Origin: JAIQFL01 sp035295745
Lineage (GTDB): Bacteria > Acidobacteriota > Terriglobia > Bryobacterales > Bryobacteraceae
NCBI GenBank assembly: GCA_035295745.1
Contig: DATGIL010000003.1
Span: forward strand, 1-64,000
Direction: 5' to 3'
Length of the DNA: 64,000 bases
Shown piece after piece: positions 27,369-37,102 of this stretch. The notes beneath the pieces are model-generated. The model had not been told where the DNA came from. It saw only the letters and a program-made list of their open reading frames with translations, and ran no database searches. The position numbers and the translations under genes are program-made. Numbering within the stretch: position 1 is the stretch's first letter; every line of letters begins with the position of its first letter.

Positions 27369-30300
27369 TCACTGCGCCGCGATGAATCTGCCAGGCTCGA
27401 GCACTACACGCTCGTCCGGATTGTAGTAGTCGTAGAGAACCGATTGGGAAGCGCGCGCCTTCATGGCATATCGCGGACGGAAAATGAATTGAAACTTCAC
27501 ATCCGCGGCGCGCGGCCACACGTAGAACGTCACGTGGTCGGGGCTGACCTCGTAGGAGTCTACCCCGCTCTTTCCGTCGCTGATGAGATTCTCGAGTACG
27601 CCACGGTCTACCTCCGCGCCGGGAGGCAATCCTACCTCGGCGATCATCATGCCATAGCCGCGGAACGAGGGCCGCGAGATCACCACATCGCAACCCACCG
27701 GATCGTTCACGGCAGCGGTGAGCGCCGTGTAGTTTACCTGCATATCCAGATCTTTTGCCGGGCGTTTCGGGCCCCACGTCTCATACCATGCGGCCGAGAA
27801 CTGCACCTGCAGGGCACGCCCGAAGCCGGTCAGCAGGATTTCGTTGGCTCCGGTCCGCAGCAGTGGGGAGACGTCCAGCAACAGTGGTGCGCGAACGGCA
27901 CGGCCGGAGGGCAACTGCACTGTTCCACCGCTCACACCGTTCACTCGCACTTCGATCTGCGCAGTCTTGACGACGTCGTCATGAGTCCAGGTGTCGAGCA
28001 GTGCCATCAGCACCTGCACCGTCGCCTGCGACGTGGCCCATCCGCCGCCGGCGTCCGTGTTCCGCAAGAGAAACAGCGCACCCCGATCGATAAGGGCGTT
28101 CAGCGCCGGGTCACCGTGACCGGCCTTGCGCCACCGGGCCAGCGCGGAAACGACGAGCGACGTCGTTTCCACCTGACCTGATCGGCCCCAGCCGTGAAAC
28201 GGAGTGTTCGCCCGCAGAGCCCAGTACGCGGCGCCTCGTTCGTCCTGTGCCAATCGGGTGAGATGCTCCATCACGGGACCGGCCAACTCCGGCTTGTTCG
28301 CTTCCAGCACAGCCAGCGCGTATGCGGCCATGGCATAAGGATCCTCGTACTCAGCCGCCTTCCGCGCCATTGCGCCTAACTCACGGTCGAGTTCCGTCGG
28401 ATCTTCAGGCCGTGCGTGCGCGAGTGCCCGCATTCTCAGCGCGTTCGCAGACGTTTCTGCCCCCTCCTGCTTGGCGAGCCAATGGAGAGCACTGCTCACC
28501 CGATCCTCGTCGACATCGATGAACGCCTTCGCGTCATCCAGGAAAATCAAGGCGTATGCGGTCAACGCTTCATCCGTATCGCCGTGGCCCCAGTACGTGA
28601 ACCCTCCACTGGAATCCTGATATCGCAGCAATCGATGATAGCCCGCAACCAGGTACTTCGTGGCGCGGATGTTCAGCGGCTCGTCCACCAGACCGGACTC
28701 AGTGAGGGCTCTCAAGAGCAGCAGACTTGGATAAGTAGACGAAATCGTCTGTTCTCCGCAACCGTGCGGCTTTTCGAGGACTACTTCGATCGACTCCAAA
28801 ATCCGCGCCAGCAGAGACGGGTAGATCTTCACCGCGCCCCGGATGCTGCCGGAGATGGCGTTGGGGGCAATCGTCAGCGGAAGCCCGTGCCCGTTGTCCA
28901 CGACGGAACTGACCGACAGCACTCTGCGCTCCCCGTCCGGATGAATGGCCACCGGCTTCTCGATCGCATCCGACGCCGATCCGCCCACGGCGGTAACGCG
29001 TACCCGCGCGCTACTGGCCGCAGCCACCGCGCGGAGCGTCATCAGTGCGTTTCCAGATGACGAGCCCGCCACTACACCTGGTTGGCGAACCGCTTCGAGC
29101 AGCCGCAGTTCAGCCGGCACCTTCGCGGTCACCGAAACCTTCTGCGCCCGTTCCAGGTAATTGCGTACCGGCACGGGCAGGGAGATTTCGTCGCTGGCCG
29201 TCAATACCGACGGCACATCCAGGTCGACCAGGAACGGCTGAAAGGCGCGGATGTCCGCGGAGCCTTCAGCAATGCGGCCATCCAGAGTGGAGCCGATCAC
29301 AGCCAGATGCCAGGTGGTCACGGAGTCCGCCAGTTTCACGCGAATGGAGGCGCGCCCGGTGCTGTCGGTAACCAGTTCCGGTTGCCAGTAGAGCGTTTCC
29401 GGAAAGTATTCACGGACTCGCGGAGTGGAGAGCGCAACAGAGACCTCGGCGGCCACACTGGCGGAAGATGTACTCACCGTGGCAACCGCTGCCTCTACCA
29501 TCACCGCCTCCTCCACCGAGCCGACCCGGAGCACGATATTGACGCGGCTGACCCGGCTGGCAAGCACCGGTATATGCTCCATCATGCTCACGAGGAACCC
29601 GGCTGACTGGCACATCAGCCGGTACTGACCAGCGGGGAGGCCCCGGAAGACGAACTCGCCCTTATCGTCAGTCCGGGTCACATAAGTATCGTTGAGCTTC
29701 ACCTCGGCTCGCGGGATCACGCCACCTGCCTGGTCCATCACGTTTCCCGCGATTGTCCCCGTGCCGTCGAGGGTCGCCGCCGGCAGCGCCGCGTGTTCCG
29801 CGATCTTCGATTCCGCCGGTGGTTGTGGCGCCTGCACCACTCGCTGGAAGGTCGCGACCGCGAAGTCGTCATAGGTGTCCCGGAGCCCGTCCTCTCCCAC
29901 ACTGCGAATCTCGGCCACCCGCTTCGTCTGCTTGACAGGGGTGATTTGCCTCCGGTCTTCGGGAGCACCGTTGTATTCGGCATAAGTGTAGAATTGCACC
30001 TGGTCGGTGAACGACTCGTCATCACGCAAAGCGAGGTAGTAGGCGTGCCCCCGTGGGTCGCGAAGCGAGTCCAGATCGATTCCGGCGTTGGAAAGCAGGG
30101 CGCGAAAGCCCTCGGGAGTGCTCGGAAACTCGGGCGCGGCGTTTAAGATCGCGCGGATTCGCGTCTCCAAGGCCGAGAAATAAGGTCCGATGAACTCCGC
30201 CACGATGAAGTCGTCCGCTGTATCAAACACGCGGTCCGGGCCGGCGCTGATGATTCTGACCTGCCGCGTTCGCTCCGCATGCGCAATCACCACATGCATT

Positions 30301-32867
30301 GCCGTTCCCCAAGGGTCCCGCAACGCATCGAAGCGAATTCCGGCCGCCTCCAGCAGGCTTACAAACTCCTCGGGGGTTGCTGGATAGTCGACACACGGCC
30401 GCAATGCCTCACGCGCCAACGACTCATACTCTGCAAACCACTTCCGCGTGACCGTGAGCGCCGTGTAGTCGTCCGCCGTCCCCAGCCTCTTGTCCGGACC
30501 TGCGCTCGAGATGTTCACGACCGCATTGGCTCCTTCAATCGAGAACCGCGTTACGAACGGCTGCAGCCACGGGTCCCGGACGCTCGCGAGTGGGCCGCCT
30601 GCGATCCGTTGGAACGACGCCTCATCGCGCGGGTATTCGAGTGTACGGAGATAATGTCGATCGAGCGCTTCGACAACCGGCGCGAGGGCTTTGGCGCCGG
30701 CCGCGGCGAAGGTGCGGCGGCTTTCCTCCAGCGAGTCATCCGCGTGGTTGAAGAACGGGGCGAGGTCCGGCGATAGCACCTCCGCCACAAGTTGAGTCTC
30801 GTCGTCGAACCTGTCTGGGGAGATGTTCAACAGATCGCGCTCGGTAATGCCTCCAAGGTTCGCCTCCTGCGCTTCGCCGCTCTCGAACCAGCCGCGATGC
30901 CCAAACGTGCTGTCCGTGGCGGCTCGCTCCAACACGCTCTGGTCCACCACGGCGATGCCCAGGGCAGCTTCCGTCGACGCCTGAAACTGAATGCTGGCCG
31001 TGTCGCCAGGGCGATATGTCGCCTTCTCGGGTACCGCCTTTACCACCAGATCTCCCGGGCCCGGAAAATACACGGTGCGCGATGCGACGTCGCTCTCAGC
31101 TCCAGAAGCGACACCAATCTTCAACACCCTGCCGAAACGTGGGTTGTATGGAATGGCCCACTCGGCATGCCCGTCCTGGAGCCGCAGCGCCTTCGTATAA
31201 ACCACCTCGTCTCTTTCGTCGGAAGCGATCAGCAGAGCTTGCCGGTCCCGCTGCAGCGAATCGACCGTGCACTTTACCGATTGACCCATGCGATACAGAC
31301 TGTGATCCGTCCGCAGCCACGTGGCGGCCTGCTGCTTTTCAAACTGGAGTTTCATCAGCCCATGCAGACCGTCCGCAGTCACCACGCGAATCTCCAAGGC
31401 TTCGCCGTCCTCATTCGCACTGGCGGGAAGATCGATCCGCGTCAGGCCGAATCGATTCGTCTTTCCGCTGCCCAGCACTGCAGCGCCATTCGCCACCTCG
31501 ACATTGGCTCGCAAGGGTGTGCCATCGGGCGAGTACGTCGTTACATACAAGCGCCGCGCCGCAGCGTTGTTCTCCATCCGAACCGCATAAATGTGTACGG
31601 GTTCGCGCGAGATCCGAATGTCGAATTTGCGCTGCTCGGTCCGATTGGTTGACACGTCGGTGAGGAACACGATGAAGTGGCGGTCTTCGAACTTCCTGTA
31701 CTCGCTGATCTCGGCCTCAGTGTCGACAGTGGCGAGGAAGCGGCCCGCGGCGTCCAGAGCGCCTTCGGCCACGTTCTCATCGTCCGCCGTTGCGATCCGC
31801 ACCTTGCCCGCCGTCACCGGCTTGCCGAACAGATACTCTCCGCGGATTTCGACCTTCGCGTCTTGCCCTGGTAAATAGAATGGGTGATCAGGCGTCGCCG
31901 TTACCCGGAAGGAAGGCAGCTCATACCGACGGATATTTACGGACCGCAGGAAGTAGCGATCGGTTTCCTCGGTCTTGAGACGAATCGTGTACCGCCCGGA
32001 GTCCGCGTTGTCGGGAATCTGCCAGTCCGTCGACGCTATTCCAAACCGTGAGGTCTTCACAGTGGCGCTGTAGACCAGGTCGTCGGAATCGTCGACGATG
32101 CGGATCTCGTACTCCTCGTCCGCCTTCACTTTGCCATTGCCGCCGATTGCCAGAATCCTCACGTGCATCGTTTGCCCTGGCTGATAGATCGGCTTGTCGG
32201 TATAGCCGCGCACCGAGTCGGGAACGTTTGGCAGGGGCGTCGATTCGCCTGTGTTGGTGAAGTCGCCGATCCTCGCGGTGATGTCGATCGAACCATCGTC
32301 ATCTGCTTCACGCTGTATCCGCAGGACTGCCATGCCCTGCTGGTCCGTGACCGCCGTCGCATTTTCCGCCTTCACCGTGATGCCGGCCATTGGCCGCCCG
32401 GTCAACGGATGGACGGTCAGCACGCGCACATCAAACGGCTGGCCCGCCCGCGGAAATCCTGACGTCAACACCCCAAACGTGAACGCGTAGTCCGCGATGT
32501 TCGGGAAGTTCAGAATACCCGTCAGGGGAGCGAATGCGGTGTAGTTTCTCTGGGTTGGATTGATCTGGTATTCCAGCCGCTCCACCAGGGGATCGCACGC
32601 TTCGCACAGTGGATGAGTGATGGATACTCTCGAACTGCCGGGAACCAGACTGACGTCGCGCAAAGTCTCGCCCTCGACCTTGCCATCCGGGCTCAGCCAG
32701 CGGAGCCGGATGTGCGCATCCACTGCCTTGGGCAGGCCGTTCTTCAGGGCGACGGAAATGGTGGTGTGCCCGTCCACCAGTTCAGCGTGCGTGGCAGGTT
32801 CTATCACCGAAACCTGCGCCAAGACACAAGACGAACCAAGCAATACCGCTGCGAGCAAGAGCCGCAT
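27369..32867 (-). CDS. secreted alpha-2-macroglobulin / thioester-like protein with unusual bait-position domains
   Basis: An 1832-residue secreted protein (signal peptide 1-17) whose family traps proteases through a thioester. Macroglobulin-like domains fill about residues 20-690, with typical TDKPIYQPGQTMHVRIL and GIAVVDQSVL. YFPETLYWQPELV starts the next macroglobulin domain near residue 1156. The thioester motif GCGEQT has Cys1370, followed by an alpha-helical toroid (about 1370-1640) and a receptor-binding-like end. Between VDQSVL and YFPET, where metazoan proteins hold the bait region or anaphylatoxin, lie three units resembling the C-terminal domain of GspG. Each has a YP or FP start and a GPD-x-x-x-x-TADD-like end, near residues 790, 876 and 989. 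A carboxypeptidase-regulatory domain follows at about 1037-1110 (GTIAGNVMDQAGGVIPRAEV). An agagga Shine-Dalgarno precedes the ATG. Confidence 0.93.
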   Translation of the reverse strand: MRLLLAAVLLGSSCVLAQVSVIEPATHAELVDGHTTISVALKNGLPKAVDAHIRLRWLSPDGKVEGETLRDVSLVPGSSRVSITHPLCEACDPLVERLEYQINPTQRNYTAFAPLTGILNFPNIADYAFTFGVLTSGFPRAGQPFDVRVLTVHPLTGRPMAGITVKAENATAVTDQQGMAVLRIQREADDDGSIDITARIGDFTNTGESTPLPNVPDSVRGYTDKPIYQPGQTMHVRILAIGGNGKVKADEEYEIRIVDDSDDLVYSATVKTSRFGIASTDWQIPDNADSGRYTIRLKTEETDRYFLRSVNIRRYELPSFRVTATPDHPFYLPGQDAKVEIRGEYLFGKPVTAGKVRIATADDENVAEGALDAAGRFLATVDTEAEISEYRKFEDRHFIVFLTDVSTNRTEQRKFDIRISREPVHIYAVRMENNAAARRLYVTTYSPDGTPLRANVEVANGAAVLGSGKTNRFGLTRIDLPASANEDGEALEIRVVTADGLHGLMKLQFEKQQAATWLRTDHSLYRMGQSVKCTVDSLQRDRQALLIASDERDEVVYTKALRLQDGHAEWAIPYNPRFGRVLKIGVASGAESDVASRTVYFPGPGDLVVKAVPEKATYRPGDTASIQFQASTEAALGIAVVDQSVLERAATDSTFGHRGWFESGEAQEANLGGITERDLLNISPDRFDDETQLVAEVLSPDLAPFFNHADDSLEESRRTFAAAGAKALAPVVEALDRHYLRTLEYPRDEASFQRIAGGPLASVRDPWLQPFVTRFSIEGANAVVNISSAGPDKRLGTADDYTALTVTRKWFAEYESLAREALRPCVDYPATPEEFVSLLEAAGIRFDALRDPWGTAMHVVIAHAERTRQVRIISAGPDRVFDTADDFIVAEFIGPYFSALETRIRAILNAAPEFPSTPEGFRALLSNAGIDLDSLRDPRGHAYYLALRDDESFTDQVQFYTYAEYNGAPEDRRQITPVKQTKRVAEIRSVGEDGLRDTYDDFAVATFQRVVQAPQPPAESKIAEHAALPAATLDGTGTIAGNVMDQAGGVIPRAEVKLNDTYVTRTDDKGEFVFRGLPAGQYRLMCQSAGFLVSMMEHIPVLASRVSRVNIVLRVGSVEEAVMVEAAVATVSTSSASVAAEVSVALSTPRVREYFPETLYWQPELVTDSTGRASIRVKLADSVTTWHLAVIGSTLDGRIAEGSADIRAFQPFLVDLDVPSVLTASDEISLPVPVRNYLERAQKVSVTAKVPAELRLLEAVRQPGVVAGSSSGNALMTLRAVAAASSARVRVTAVGGSASDAIEKPVAIHPDGERRVLSVSSVVDNGHGLPLTIAPNAISGSIRGAVKIYPSLLARILESIEVVLEKPHGCGEQTISSTYPSLLLLRALTESGLVDEPLNIRATKYLVAGYHRLLRYQDSSGGFTYWGHGDTDEALTAYALIFLDDAKAFIDVDEDRVSSALHWLAKQEGAETSANALRMRALAHARPEDPTELDRELGAMARKAAEYEDPYAMAAYALAVLEANKPELAGPVMEHLTRLAQDERGAAYWALRANTPFHGWGRSGQVETTSLVVSALARWRKAGHGDPALNALIDRGALFLLRNTDAGGGWATSQATVQVLMALLDTWTHDDVVKTAQIEVRVNGVSGGTVQLPSGRAVRAPLLLDVSPLLRTGANEILLTGFGRALQVQFSAAWYETWGPKRPAKDLDMQVNYTALTAAVNDPVGCDVVISRPSFRGYGMMIAEVGLPPGAEVDRGVLENLISDGKSGVDSYEVSPDHVTFYVWPRAADVKFQFIFRPRYAMKARASQSVLYDYYNPDERVVLEPGRFIAAQ

Positions 32868-33482
32868 ACAGTCCTCTCAGTAATCTGCCGAATCGCGAAC
32901 TAACTAACCTTGTTAAGGGGAGAGTACCACCTTTGACAGTCATTGGGTAGCGGGATACCGTCCCGAAGCGTTCACTCGGCAAGCACGACAGGGCTGATAT
33001 CGAATCAATCTTAATCAAAAGAATTTAGATATTGGCAGTATCCTTGTGTTTCGACCCATCCTTGGTGCGGGAGGGCGAATGTCGCTGGTTGGAAGCAAGG
33101 ACTCCATGTGCTATGCACGCGGCTCTGACAATCCGGTGGGTTTGCGGGTGCCGTTCCGGTGCGCATGGAGAAAGCGGTTCCCCAGCGCCTCCCTTTGAAC
33201 TTAGACCGCTTGCGACGGTCGCGCCGCCTCTATGATGCGATTGGTTTCCAGGTCGTCATGCGGTGCACTGATGATCGATATTCAGTTTCGCAGGAGAGCG
33301 TAAAGTTGAAATGCAGCTTGCTCTAACGCATCGCCGGCCTCGTGGCTTAGTACATCGTTTCGTTGGTACGGCCCCATATCAGGCAAGAACGCCCTTACGG
33401 TCGTGGCTCCGTACGAGCCGCGCGCGTTAGCAAGCGATCTGGCGATACGTCGGCGGACTACCGAAGACGCGGGCTCAGTGGA
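32868..33482. other. intergenic region with one repeat copy, no gene seen
   Basis: About 600 bases separate the 5' end of the alpha-2-macroglobulin gene from the 3' end of the SLH protein gene. Open frames inside it have no family features. Apart from the hairpin repeat at 33388-33440, nothing could be identified. Confidence 0.5.
33388..33440 (+). repeat. single copy of the palindromic repeat, short-loop form
   Basis: The arms ttacggtcgtggctc (33395-33409) and gagccgcgcgcgtta (33415-33429) are those of the 101-bp array, but only 5 bases separate them instead of about 31. Eleven Watson-Crick pairs and one G-T pair form over 15 positions. The trailing agcaagcgat also matches the array. This copy shows that the palindromic arms are the conserved part of the element. 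Confidence 0.85.
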
Positions 33483-34412
33483 CTACAGGAAAAACGCTCT
33501 CACCGCGAAGGTCGCAATCTCTTTTCGGGTGACATTGTTGCCTGGACTGAAGGTGGTCGCACTGGTGCCGCTGGTGATTTCCAAAGCACGCATCATCTGA
33601 ATGTAAATGAAATACGGTCCCCACACCGGATCGGTGGGGGTCACGTCCGTGAAGTATGGCGTCGACGGCACGCTGAAATTATCGCCGTAGGGCGTGGTTA
33701 ACGGAATCCCCGAGAGCGTGGTCGGGAACACGTTGTTGAACTTCGCGCGGATGATAAATACCGACATCTGGGCGCGCGTCACCGGATCATTCGGACAAAA
33801 CCGGAACTGCGGATCGATAGTGCCGCTGCATCCTTGCGTGTAGCCGCGGCGCACCATAACGGTGACGTCGCGCATCAACTGGGCGTTGGTGACACCGGCG
33901 ACTCCCAATGACGGAGTAGGTCCGAGGAACGGATTCACGATCGCCGCTCCAGCCGGGCCAAGATCCGCGAAGGAACTAGCCGAGCTGCCGCCATTGCATT
34001 GCGGAGTCATGCCCGACGGATCTCCGCCGGTAGCGCACAGATAGCTGGTGATCTGGGCCTCGTCCATCTGCGATCGCACTACCCAATAGGCTGTCTCGGC
34101 GCGGCTGACGATTGCATCGGGGCCAAAGTACAAGCACGATTGGGTGGCACCTGGGGAGCCGCCCGAAGATGGCGGCTGCTGGACGGGAGGATTGGCGCCG
34201 GGAGGAAGATTGCCGTTCAGACAAGGGCCTGTAGAGGAGGGAACTGCCAGTCCGACACGGACTGCGAGTTGAATCGTGTTGAAGAAACCACTGTCGGGTG
34301 AGCCCGTGGGAGGCACGTCCTGAAAGTACGCATTGCTTTGCGGAAATGCCAGCCCTGCAGTGAGAATCATAGCGGGAACTAGAAAAAAGGAATTACTGCG
34401 TTTACAAATCAT
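33483..34412 (-). CDS. secreted SLH-domain-like protein
   Basis: A 309-residue protein from the ATG at 34412, preceded by aggagacctt. The signal peptide is MICKRSNSFFLVPAMILTAG. It has three S-layer-homology-like units. The first is FQDVPPTGSPDSGFFNTIQLAVRVGL, ending in SRAETAYWVVRS. The second holds FRFCPNDPVTRAQMSVFIIRAKF. The last is YFTDVTPTDPVWGPYFIYIQMMRAL, ending in FSPGNNVTRKEIATFAVRAFFL. A Pro/Gly/Ser-rich linker (about residues 65-85) separates the start from the rest. SLH domains bind cell-wall polymers in Gram-positives. In Acidobacteria they occur on surface proteins of unknown role. The protein has no other domain. Confidence 0.82.
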   Translation of the reverse strand: MICKRSNSFFLVPAMILTAGLAFPQSNAYFQDVPPTGSPDSGFFNTIQLAVRVGLAVPSSTGPCLNGNLPPGANPPVQQPPSSGGSPGATQSCLYFGPDAIVSRAETAYWVVRSQMDEAQITSYLCATGGDPSGMTPQCNGGSSASSFADLGPAGAAIVNPFLGPTPSLGVAGVTNAQLMRDVTVMVRRGYTQGCSGTIDPQFRFCPNDPVTRAQMSVFIIRAKFNNVFPTTLSGIPLTTPYGDNFSVPSTPYFTDVTPTDPVWGPYFIYIQMMRALEITSGTSATTFSPGNNVTRKEIATFAVRAFFL

Positions 34413-34636
34413 AAGGTCTCCTGAAGAAAACTCGCCGCTGGAGTCGATGGCGCTCAACGGCTCGCACTCAAGAATAGCATGCGTCCGTTGTGGCGCAAAC
34501 ACTCCGGATTGCCGCGTCGAGACCTCCGGTTGGCGATCCGCTTAGGACATTTCCGTGCGCCGCCGGGGACACCGTTTCGGACAGCAAGCTCTCGACAGGA
34601 ATGTCGAGACGCAAAGAAGATTCTTTGCGCCACGGC

Positions 34637-37072
34637 CTACTCGCTTCGTAGCGTGGCCGCCGGATCGAGCCGCGCGGCCCGCCACGCCGGGATCCATGCC
34701 GAGGCCAAAGCGACCGCCGTCAGTAAACCGAAAGCCGCACCATATGCCGCCGGATTCGTAGCGCTCACGCCATAGAGAAGAGATCCCGCCATGCGGGCAA
34801 GGAAGACCGCGGCGCTTGCGCCAATCGCGAATCCGCAGCCCGCCAGGATTGCAACATCCTGCAAGATCATGCGCCAGACTCCCAACGGCCGCGCGCCCAT
34901 CACCATGCGAATGCCGATCTCGCGCGTGCGCCCGCCGACTACGAACGAGAGCACTCCGTAAATGCCGATCGCCGCCAAGGTGAGAGCCAGCAGCCCCAGT
35001 CCTGATGCAAAGCCGGCGATCAGCCGCTCCTGGGACAGTGCTTCGTCGAGCCTGGTCTTCATCGACACGATCTCCGTGATGGGCAAGGATGCGTCCACGG
35101 ACTGAATCGTGCGGCGGAGGGCGACCGCGAACTGCGCGCTGTTCCCGGAAGTGCGCACCTCGAGTGTCATCGCGCCACGATACTGCTGCGCCACCGGAAG
35201 ATAGAAGCCCGGCCGCAGCGTGTCGCGGTATCCACGGAACTTGCCGTCGCGGACCACGCCCACTACGCTCGCCGTCCGCTCGGGATTCAACAGCCGGAGT
35301 TCTTTGCCCAGTGGATTCGCCCCGGGCCAGAATCGCGCGGCCAGCATTTCGTTGACGATCGCCACTGAGGCCGTGCCGGCGCGATCCCTTTCCGTGAATT
35401 CCCTGCCGCGCAGCAGTGGCAGACCGGTGGTTTCGAAATAGTCCGCGGCGATAGTGTTGAAGTCCACCTGAACTCTGCGCTGGTCGGGATCGAGGATGTC
35501 CGTGCCACCGCGCATGCCGCCGAAAGCCACCAGGGCCGCCATCGATGCGCTCTGAACTCCGGGAATTGCGCGAACGCGCCGCAAAACCTCCGCATAGAAC
35601 TGCTGTCCTTGTGCTTCCGAATAGCCACTCAGCGCGGGTTGGAGGTTCGCCAGCAAAACCGTCTCCGCTCGAACGGTCGGGTCTTCGGCACGTGCATTGC
35701 GCAAGGTGCCGACGAACAGACCCGCGCCCGTGAGCAGCACCGTCGAGAGCGCCACCTGTCCGACGAGCAAGCCGCTTCGCAATCGGGAGCGCGGATTGCC
35801 GCTCGCGGCGGCGCCGGTTCTCATCGACTGGTTCAGATCGGTTCTCCAGGTTTCGAGCACCGGGGCCGCACCAAACAAGAGTCCCGTCACCACCGAGATG
35901 CCGACCGCAAATAGCAGCATGCGCATATCCCAGGACGTATCGATCGCCAGGGGAATGCGGAATACGCGATGAAACTGCGCCAGAAAACTCGTCACCCAAC
36001 CCGAGACCAGAGTCGCGGCGAGACCCCCCATCGCCGCCAGTAGCAGACTCTCCACCATCACCTGACGGGCGATGCGCAGGCGTCCCGCGCCGAGAGCTAA
36101 CCGGATCGCGATCTCGCGGCGCCGGTTGGCGGCCCGTGCGAGCAGCAGGTTCGCCAGATTGCAGCAGGCGATCAACAGAATCGCACCGACAATCATCATC
36201 ATCGCCGTGAGGAAGGTTTCAATCGCCCCCCTATATGTGGGCCAGAATCGGGCCTGCTGCACGGGAAACAGAATGGCGTGCTGTCCCAGGCGTCGGTTTT
36301 GCGTTTCGCGGATACGGGCGGTGAGTGCCGCCACTTGCGCGTCCGCCTGTTCGACCGTCACCCCCGGTCGCAGTCTGGCGGACACCAGATAGGACTCCCC
36401 TCCCCAGTTATGAATGATGTCGAGGTTGAAGGCCGGCACCGCTTGCCTATACTGTTCGACCGGAAGCCATACGGAGGGCGAGTCCGACCAGTCCATCACG
36501 ATTCCGCGAAACGTGGCGGGCGCTACTCCAATCACAGTGAACTTGGATACGCCGATGGTGACGGTCCTGCCGATTGCCGACGGGTCACGGTCAAAGTGCG
36601 TGCGCCAGTAGGCATCACTGATCACAGCGACGGCGTCCTGCTCGTCATCGGCCAGGAACCTGCCGGCGGGGGGACGGATTCCCAGGACTGAGAAATACCC
36701 GGGACTGACCAACTCTCCCGAAACCTGCTCGGCCTCCGCGCCTGTTCCGATGACAACGGGCACGCGAAGATAGGCCAGCATGCCGGAAAATACGGTGTTG
36801 TGGTCGCGGTAGAACTCGAATTCCGGGTATGACGAGGAGGAGAACTCCTCCGGCCCGCGGTCTTTGGTGTGGTAGAGCGACACTAACTGGCTGGGCTGCT
36901 CCACGGCGAGCGGCTTCCACAGCGCAGCATTGACGAAGCCGAAAATCGCAATGTTTACGCCGATTCCCAGGGCTAGCGAGACTGCGGCCACGCCTGTGAA
37001 CAACGGGCTCCTGGCAAGAGTCCGTAACCCGAAGCGAATGTCCTGACGAAGCAGGTCAAGCATGCCTGCCAT
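34637..37072 (-). CDS. ADOP-family ABC transporter permease (MacB/FtsX type, duplicated)
   Basis: An 811-residue membrane protein with two MacB-periplasmic-core plus FtsX-permease halves. It starts with the acidobacterial duplicated orphan permease signature (DIRFGLRTLARSPLFTGVAAVSLALGIG). The first periplasmic core is about residues 45-240. Three membrane helices lie near 280-390, the second core follows, and the last three helices end with AAWRAARLDPAATLRSE-like residues (AWRAARLDPAATL). No ABC ATPase gene is adjacent, as is usual for these 'orphan' permeases. Substrate unknown; MacB relatives move peptides, lipoproteins or macrolides by mechanotransmission. Two start codons, 37072 and 37063, are both possible. 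Confidence 0.92.
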   Translation of the reverse strand: MAGMLDLLRQDIRFGLRTLARSPLFTGVAAVSLALGIGVNIAIFGFVNAALWKPLAVEQPSQLVSLYHTKDRGPEEFSSSSYPEFEFYRDHNTVFSGMLAYLRVPVVIGTGAEAEQVSGELVSPGYFSVLGIRPPAGRFLADDEQDAVAVISDAYWRTHFDRDPSAIGRTVTIGVSKFTVIGVAPATFRGIVMDWSDSPSVWLPVEQYRQAVPAFNLDIIHNWGGESYLVSARLRPGVTVEQADAQVAALTARIRETQNRRLGQHAILFPVQQARFWPTYRGAIETFLTAMMMIVGAILLIACCNLANLLLARAANRRREIAIRLALGAGRLRIARQVMVESLLLAAMGGLAATLVSGWVTSFLAQFHRVFRIPLAIDTSWDMRMLLFAVGISVVTGLLFGAAPVLETWRTDLNQSMRTGAAASGNPRSRLRSGLLVGQVALSTVLLTGAGLFVGTLRNARAEDPTVRAETVLLANLQPALSGYSEAQGQQFYAEVLRRVRAIPGVQSASMAALVAFGGMRGGTDILDPDQRRVQVDFNTIAADYFETTGLPLLRGREFTERDRAGTASVAIVNEMLAARFWPGANPLGKELRLLNPERTASVVGVVRDGKFRGYRDTLRPGFYLPVAQQYRGAMTLEVRTSGNSAQFAVALRRTIQSVDASLPITEIVSMKTRLDEALSQERLIAGFASGLGLLALTLAAIGIYGVLSFVVGGRTREIGIRMVMGARPLGVWRMILQDVAILAGCGFAIGASAAVFLARMAGSLLYGVSATNPAAYGAAFGLLTAVALASAWIPAWRAARLDPAATLRSE

Positions 37073-37102
37073 TCTAATCCCGCGATTGCGGACCTGTTTT
37101 TG

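Noticed and set aside
33032..33235. 67-residue open frame in the gap before the SLH gene
   Set aside because: No start signal, no motif, irregular composition.
34542..35999. 485-residue open frame overlapping the ADOP permease
   Set aside because: Same strand in another frame, Arg/Gly-rich and without hydrophobic segments, while the permease frame has clear family motifs.
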